Shown here piece after piece: positions 4,500 to 9,310 of a stretch of DNA of 9,310 nucleotides (the stretch's first letter is position 1; each line of letters starts with the position of its first letter). Where the stretch lies: NCBI GenBank assembly GCA_002400445.1, contig DGQO01000085.1, positions 468-9,777 of the forward strand, given 5' to 3'. A program made the translations under genes and the position numbers. The notes below the pieces were generated by a model. That model had not been told where the DNA came from, ran no database searches, and saw nothing but the letters and a program-made list of their open reading frames with translations. This stretch comes from Chitinophagaceae bacterium UBA4412. Its GTDB lineage: Bacteria > Bacteroidota > Bacteroidia > Chitinophagales > Chitinophagaceae.

Positions 4500-7457
4500 A
4501 TGTTGAAGACGTCCTCAACCTTTCTTTCCGTGCTTATTGCCGGATGTTTTTTCAGCACCAGTGTTTTTGCTCAACCCACATGGACGCTTGATCCTTTCGG
4601 CAAGGAGAAAAAACCTGAACAGTATGAAGAAAAAAAACTCGCTTCAGAAAAGACTGGCGACTCAAAATTCGGTACGTTCAGGCGGATCGTTCAGAATACC
4701 ACCACGCACTATAACTATTATTTTAATGGGAATAATAAAATAAAAGCTGTTGTGGAGCGAGCCCGCCTCAGCGCTAAAGATGATTACAGTAAGTTGCTTT
4801 CATTTTACCCTTACAGTTTTGAAGCAACCGCAGCTCAACAAGGTGACCTTGATTCTGTAATTTACAAAGCTACTGCCGGCATTCTACTTCACGATTTGCG
4901 AAGTGACTGGGTTGATAATATGTATCTTCTCATAGGTAAGGCTTATTACTACCGCAATGAGCTTGATTCTGCTGCGCTCACATTCCAGTTTATCAATTAC
5001 AACCTTTTTCCCCGGAAAAAAAATGAAGACGATAGCAGGGTAGTGGGTACTAACGATGCTCCGGGTGCAGGCAACTTATCTATTGCCAATAAAGAAAATC
5101 CAAACTTTCTGCAGAAAGTGTTTTCGCTGCCTCCCAGTCGCAACGACGCCTTGGTCTGGCTCGCCCGCACATTTACCGCACAAGGAGCCTATGGCGATGC
5201 AGCCGGGCTGATCAACATTTTGCAGTCAGATAAAAATCTGCCCAATCGCCTGAGGTCAGACCTGGATGAAGTGACCGCCTATTGGTTTTTTGCGCAGCAA
5301 AATTATGATAGCGCTGCCTCTCATCTTGCATTGGCTTTAGACAATGCCCTGGATATGCAAGACCGGAGCCGTTGGGAATACTTGCTTGCGCAGATGCTGG
5401 AGATGCGGGGGAAATATGATGAAGCCTCTAACTATTATCAGCGGGCATCAAAACATACCACCGATCTTGTGCTTGATATTAATGCCAGGCTTAACCAAGC
5501 CAAAATGCTAAGGGATGACGCAGATCTTGCAGCGCTAAACCGCAGTATTGAAAACCTTATACGCATGGCCCGCAAGGATCGCTTTGAGAATTACAGGGAT
5601 ATCTTGTATTATTCGGCGGCACAGCTTACAATGAAACGGCCAGACACTGCCAATTCATTCGTTTACTTAACCCGTGCAGCAGCTTTTAATAAAGGCAATC
5701 TTCCTTATAGAAATAAAACCTATTTCCAGCTGGGAAACCTTTCTTATGTGCAAGGCCATTATAAAGCAGCAGCTTCATTTTACGATAGTTTGGAAGTAGC
5801 TGCCGACGATGAAACTATTAATGCTGCAGAATTAAACGAGCGTAAGGAAGGCCTGGGCAAAATGGTTCGCTTCATCAATAACGTGGAGAGAGAAGATAGC
5901 CTGCAAAGAATAGCCGCTATGTCTCCGGCAGAAAGAGATGCTTTTGTGAAAAAATTGCTGCGTCGCCTGCGCAAGGAAAAAGGAATGAAAGAAGAAGATT
6001 TTAGTGGCGGAAATCAGCCCATCACTTTTAATAATAATAAACAGGAAAGCACTGATCTTTTTGAATCCAATGCAAAAGGGGAGTGGTATTTCTACAATAA
6101 TAATGTGCGTAACAAGGGCCTGGCAGATTTCATAAGAAAATGGGGCAAGCGGGAAAATGTAGATAACTGGAGACTCAAGGAAGCAGGTGCAGGAAATATG
6201 AATGCAGGCCCTGGCGGAGATCCGGGTATTGGTGTAATTGCTGGAGACACCGCAGGTTCGCTGGTGCCCATGACCTTTGATGCGCTAATGGCAGATATTC
6301 CACTCACTGCAGAAGCCATGGATAGCAGCAACCGGATTATCGCTTCATCTATGCTGGCGATTGCTAAAATATTGCAGGAAGATTTACAGGAATATCCTGC
6401 GGCTATTGCAAAATACGAGGACTTTCTTTCAGCATTCCCAGATGATCTTTCGGTATCAGAAGCTTTGCTGGGTCTGTATTTTTGTTATTCAAAAACGGGT
6501 GAGTTAGCCAAGGCACAATATTATAAGAACATGCTCACCAGCAAACACGCTGGTAGCCGTGCAGCTACACTGATACAAAATCCTTCTTTACTTAATCCTA
6601 ATGCAAAGACGCCTGAGCTTACAGCTAAGTATGAAAATATTTACAACCTTTTTATAGAAGGCCGTTTTGATGAAGCCGTAGCAGAGAAAGCAAAAGCAGA
6701 TAGTGTAAGCGGCAGTAATTATTGGTCTCCGCAATTGCTGTACATTGAAGCTGTTCATTATATAAAAACACAGCAGGACAGCAGTGCGATTGCAGTATTA
6801 CAAAAGTTACAGTCACTCTATCCAGGATCTCCGATGGCTCCTAAAGCAGCCACTCTTGCTGATGTGCTGGGCCGCCGCAGTGAGATTGAACAATATCTTA
6901 CAAAACTTGAAGTAACCCGGGCAGAAGAACCCAGGATTGTAGTGAGTGATGACAAACCAAAGCAGCAAACAAGCAATATAGCTCCTACAGCAGTAGCGCC
7001 GGCAAAAGTGCAGGCTACGGTGCAACCGCTCAAAGTGCGTGATACCACAGCCATAAAACCGGTAGGAGAAGCGGCCAGTTTCTCTATAAGGCCAGAACTG
7101 AAACATTTTGTTGTTATGCTTTTAGATAAAGTGGATTACACTTATATCAATGAAGCAAAAAATGCATTTACGAGATATAATCGCAGCAGTTATCTTACGC
7201 AGAACATAAAAGTAGACCGGGATACCATTGATGCACAACGCACCATCCTGCTCTTCTCCAACTTTGAAGATGCAGAAACGGCACTCAAATATTTTGATAA
7301 AGTAAAGAAAGCTGCACCGGATGAAGTTTCCTGGTTGCCTGCAAATAAATATTCATTCTTCATCATCTCGGAAGATAATTTGCAATTGCTCAAAACCAAT
7401 AAAGACCTGGAAGGATATCGCAAATTGTTGAATGGCATATTTGGCAATCGCTTTTAA
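4500..7457 (+). CDS. porW: PorW/SprE, T9SS and gliding-motility TPR protein
   Basis: PorW (SprE in Flavobacterium) is needed for type IX secretion and gliding; it is thought to link the periplasmic PorK/PorN ring to the outer-membrane Sov translocon. The 985-residue product starts at ATG 4500, giving a signal peptide directly. The frame stays open upstream to a TTG at 4401, but that adds 33 residues that bury the signal. The signal has a lipobox-like LIAGC (C16), as expected for a lipoprotein, and also a possible type I site, VFA before Q25. TPR-like helical repeats occur at about 137-170, 291-320, 402-435, 631-685 and 741-790. A family signature, EWYFYNNN...KWGKRENVDNW, lies at 528-557. A Pro/Ala/Thr linker (818-860) leads to a conserved C-terminal domain (868-985) starting KHFVVMLLDKVDY. 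It is divergent from the bactofilin operon, and the PBP gene follows after 33 nt. Confidence 0.92.
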   Translation: MLKTSSTFLSVLIAGCFFSTSVFAQPTWTLDPFGKEKKPEQYEEKKLASEKTGDSKFGTFRRIVQNTTTHYNYYFNGNNKIKAVVERARLSAKDDYSKLLSFYPYSFEATAAQQGDLDSVIYKATAGILLHDLRSDWVDNMYLLIGKAYYYRNELDSAALTFQFINYNLFPRKKNEDDSRVVGTNDAPGAGNLSIANKENPNFLQKVFSLPPSRNDALVWLARTFTAQGAYGDAAGLINILQSDKNLPNRLRSDLDEVTAYWFFAQQNYDSAASHLALALDNALDMQDRSRWEYLLAQMLEMRGKYDEASNYYQRASKHTTDLVLDINARLNQAKMLRDDADLAALNRSIENLIRMARKDRFENYRDILYYSAAQLTMKRPDTANSFVYLTRAAAFNKGNLPYRNKTYFQLGNLSYVQGHYKAAASFYDSLEVAADDETINAAELNERKEGLGKMVRFINNVEREDSLQRIAAMSPAERDAFVKKLLRRLRKEKGMKEEDFSGGNQPITFNNNKQESTDLFESNAKGEWYFYNNNVRNKGLADFIRKWGKRENVDNWRLKEAGAGNMNAGPGGDPGIGVIAGDTAGSLVPMTFDALMADIPLTAEAMDSSNRIIASSMLAIAKILQEDLQEYPAAIAKYEDFLSAFPDDLSVSEALLGLYFCYSKTGELAKAQYYKNMLTSKHAGSRAATLIQNPSLLNPNAKTPELTAKYENIYNLFIEGRFDEAVAEKAKADSVSGSNYWSPQLLYIEAVHYIKTQQDSSAIAVLQKLQSLYPGSPMAPKAATLADVLGRRSEIEQYLTKLEVTRAEEPRIVVSDDKPKQQTSNIAPTAVAPAKVQATVQPLKVRDTTAIKPVGEAASFSIRPELKHFVVMLLDKVDYTYINEAKNAFTRYNRSSYLTQNIKVDRDTIDAQRTILLFSNFEDAETALKYFDKVKKAAPDEVSWLPANKYSFFIISEDNLQLLKTNKDLEGYRKLLNGIFGNRF

Positions 7458-7490
7458 GACTCCTGTGTTCCTGCTGAAAAAAAATAAAAA

Positions 7491-9310
7491 ATGAAACGAA
7501 CGGTAAAATATTTATGGTGGGCTTTTTTCGGAGGCTTTGCCGTATTAATCCTGATGATGCTCCTGGCTAATTTTGGGCTATTTGGAAAAATGCCTTCCGT
7601 GCAGGAACTCGAGAATCCAGAGGCTGATCTTGCCAGTGAAATCATCAGCGCTGATGGTTTGTTGATGGGGAAATATTACACAGAAAACCGCAGCGAAGTA
7701 AAATACAATGAAATATCGCCCAATGTGGTGAATGCATTGGTAGCTACCGAAGACGAACGATTTTACGACCATTCTGGCATAGATGCGCAAGCGCTCGCAC
7801 GGGTTGCATTTACCGCAGGTACCCAGGGTGGAGGAAGTACAATCACGCAACAGTTAGCTAAAATGATGCTTGACCAGGGGCATAGCAATATTTTAAAGCG
7901 GGGATTAGAAAAACTAAAAGAATGGATTGTTGCGGTAAAACTGGAGCGAAATTTTACCAAAGAAGAAATCATCACGCTTTATTTAAATCGTGCAGCCTGG
8001 GGAAATGTGTATGGTATTCGTAACGCAAGCCGCACGTATTTCCAAAAGGAACCCGCCGATCTCAAAATTGAAGAAGCTGCTGTACTCGTGGGTATGCTCA
8101 AAGGGTTTATTTATGAGCCTATCCGGCATCCTAAAAGTTCCATTGATCGCCGTAATACGGTTATCAACCAAATGGTTGTAGCCAAGCAACATTTTCTTAC
8201 CCCAGCACAAGCAGATGCTTTGAAAGCTAAGCCGCTTATCACGAATTACCGCCCCATTGATGAAGTGCTGGGTATTGCGCCTTATTTCCGACGGGCTTTG
8301 TTGGAGGATCTGAGAACATGGTGTAAGAATAATATTAACCCTCGTACAGGCGAGCCTTACAATCTTTTAAAAGACGGGTTAAAAATTTACACAACTATCG
8401 ATTCCAGGATGCAGAAATATGCAGAAGAATCTGTAGAAAAGCATATGCCGGTAGTGCAGGCAAAACTGGACAGTTATTTTAAACTCAAAAAGGATTTGTG
8501 GAAAGGTCACGATAATATTGTGCAGGCTGCTATGAAACAATCAGAGCGATGGAGATCCATGAAGGCCGAAGAGATGGATGAAGAAGCCATCAAGGCCTCC
8601 TTTATGCAGCCTGTGAAGATGAAGATATTTTCCTGGAAAGGAAATGAAAAACATGAGAGAGATACGGTGATGACGCCTTACGATTCTATTAAATACCATA
8701 AGCAACTGCTGCAAACATCTTTTGCAGCAATGGATCCGAGAACCGGTGAAGTAAAAGCCTGGGTGGGTGGTATTAATTTCAAATGGTTTAAGTATGACCA
8801 CGTTACTGCCAAGCGCCAGGTAGGTTCTACCTTTAAGCCGATACTGTACACGCTTGCGGTTACAGACGCTGGCTATACGCCAGAAACTTATGTGTCCGGT
8901 GAGCCACTCACGCTGGGCGGGAAAACAATTTCCAAGGGTGGTGGTGGAACGCTCGCTAATTGCCTGGCTTTCTCCAGGAACGCAGCGGCCTGGCATCTGA
9001 TGGCCACAGTAGGCGTGAGCCGCACCATTGAATTTTCAAAACAAATTGGTATCACAGCTTACTTGCCACCTTACCCATCTATTGCCCTGGGCACGGCTGA
9101 TATTCCGATGCTGCAAATGCTGCAGGCATACAGTATGTTTCCTAATAAAGGATATAACACTGCACCCATAATGATCAATCGCATTGAAGATAAGAATGGT
9201 AATCTCATCCATGAGTTTCCGGTGGGCCAAAGCAAGCAGGTGATAGGTGAAGCGGATGCTTATACCATGGTAAAAATAATGCAGGGGGTTGTACAGATAG
9301 GTACTGCCCG
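7491..9310 (+). CDS. mrcA: Class A penicillin-binding protein 1A (partial, runs off right edge)
   Basis: This is a bifunctional peptidoglycan synthase: the glycosyltransferase (GT51) polymerises lipid II and the transpeptidase crosslinks stem peptides. It is a type II inner-membrane protein with a periplasmic bulk. Residues 8-31 form the anchor helix. GT51 motifs are intact: EDERFYDHSG (87-96, catalytic E87), GGSTITQQLAK (114-124), a RG...KLKEW region with the second acidic residue, then KEEIITLYLN. The transpeptidase shows the serine motif STFK (S446, K449) in RQVGSTFKP and SRN (495-497). The KTG motif lies beyond the edge; 606 codons are visible of a probable 750 or more. About 100 residues between the domains form an insertion rich in Lys, Glu and Met, which I recall as usual in Bacteroidota homologues. 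ATG at 7491 follows an A-rich leader. It is probably co-transcribed with porW, 33 nt upstream, with no terminator between. Confidence 0.95.
   Translation, partial: MKRTVKYLWWAFFGGFAVLILMMLLANFGLFGKMPSVQELENPEADLASEIISADGLLMGKYYTENRSEVKYNEISPNVVNALVATEDERFYDHSGIDAQALARVAFTAGTQGGGSTITQQLAKMMLDQGHSNILKRGLEKLKEWIVAVKLERNFTKEEIITLYLNRAAWGNVYGIRNASRTYFQKEPADLKIEEAAVLVGMLKGFIYEPIRHPKSSIDRRNTVINQMVVAKQHFLTPAQADALKAKPLITNYRPIDEVLGIAPYFRRALLEDLRTWCKNNINPRTGEPYNLLKDGLKIYTTIDSRMQKYAEESVEKHMPVVQAKLDSYFKLKKDLWKGHDNIVQAAMKQSERWRSMKAEEMDEEAIKASFMQPVKMKIFSWKGNEKHERDTVMTPYDSIKYHKQLLQTSFAAMDPRTGEVKAWVGGINFKWFKYDHVTAKRQVGSTFKPILYTLAVTDAGYTPETYVSGEPLTLGGKTISKGGGGTLANCLAFSRNAAAWHLMATVGVSRTIEFSKQIGITAYLPPYPSIALGTADIPMLQMLQAYSMFPNKGYNTAPIMINRIEDKNGNLIHEFPVGQSKQVIGEADAYTMVKIMQGVVQIGTA

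Noticed and set aside
6813..7106. Two overlapping minus-strand open frames of 78-97 codons.
   Set aside because: They are antisense to the linker and C-terminal region of porW, where the plus-strand frame continues without break and carries conserved family sequence.
8541..8996. A 151-codon open frame on the minus strand.
   Set aside because: It lies entirely within the class A PBP gene, which has intact catalytic motifs across the same bases on the plus strand; the reverse frame is a shadow.

Overview
The window looks like chromosomal DNA from a member of the Bacteroidota, most likely near the Chitinophagaceae/Sphingobacteriia. The evidence is a PorW/SprE-type TPR protein of the type IX secretion (T9SS) and gliding apparatus, a Bacteroidota-style RskA-like anti-sigma factor paired with an ECF sigma factor, a bactofilin next to an M23-peptidase-type N-terminus, and A-rich leaders without Shine-Dalgarno sequences. 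There is one good match to the Bacteroidota -7 promoter element (TAnnTTTG). I saw no rRNA, tRNA, CRISPR array, insertion sequence or phage gene.

Layout, left to right. Bases 1-235 hold no gene I can support. Bases 236-1593 (minus strand) carry an ECF sigma factor followed 2 nt later by its membrane anti-sigma factor; both appear to start at TTG. A 143-bp divergent spacer then leads to a plus-strand GNAT acetyltransferase (1737-2225), whose stop overlaps the stop of a convergent SprT-like metalloprotease by 4 nt. Bases 2222-4297 form a tight five-gene minus-strand operon. In transcription order it is: a short membrane protein matching the N-terminal part of Bacteroidota M23 peptidases but lacking the peptidase domain, a bactofilin, AtpZ, a four-helix AtpI-like protein, and the SprT-like protein. 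Two of its junctions are 8-nt start/stop overlaps. A divergent promoter region (4298-4499) separates it from the plus-strand pair porW (4500-7457) and a class A penicillin-binding protein (7491 to beyond the right edge).

The right two thirds read as a cell-envelope locus. PorW belongs to the T9SS, the class A PBP builds peptidoglycan, bactofilin is a membrane-associated scaffold that often works with M23 hydrolases, and AtpZ/AtpI are F-ATPase assembly and ion-handling factors. The most notable points are the M23-type protein without its catalytic domain beside bactofilin, the AtpZ/AtpI pair followed by sprT rather than atpB, and the double TTG starts of the sigma/anti-sigma pair. I found no clear sign of a new defence or mobile system; the genes are mostly recognisable families in an informative arrangement.
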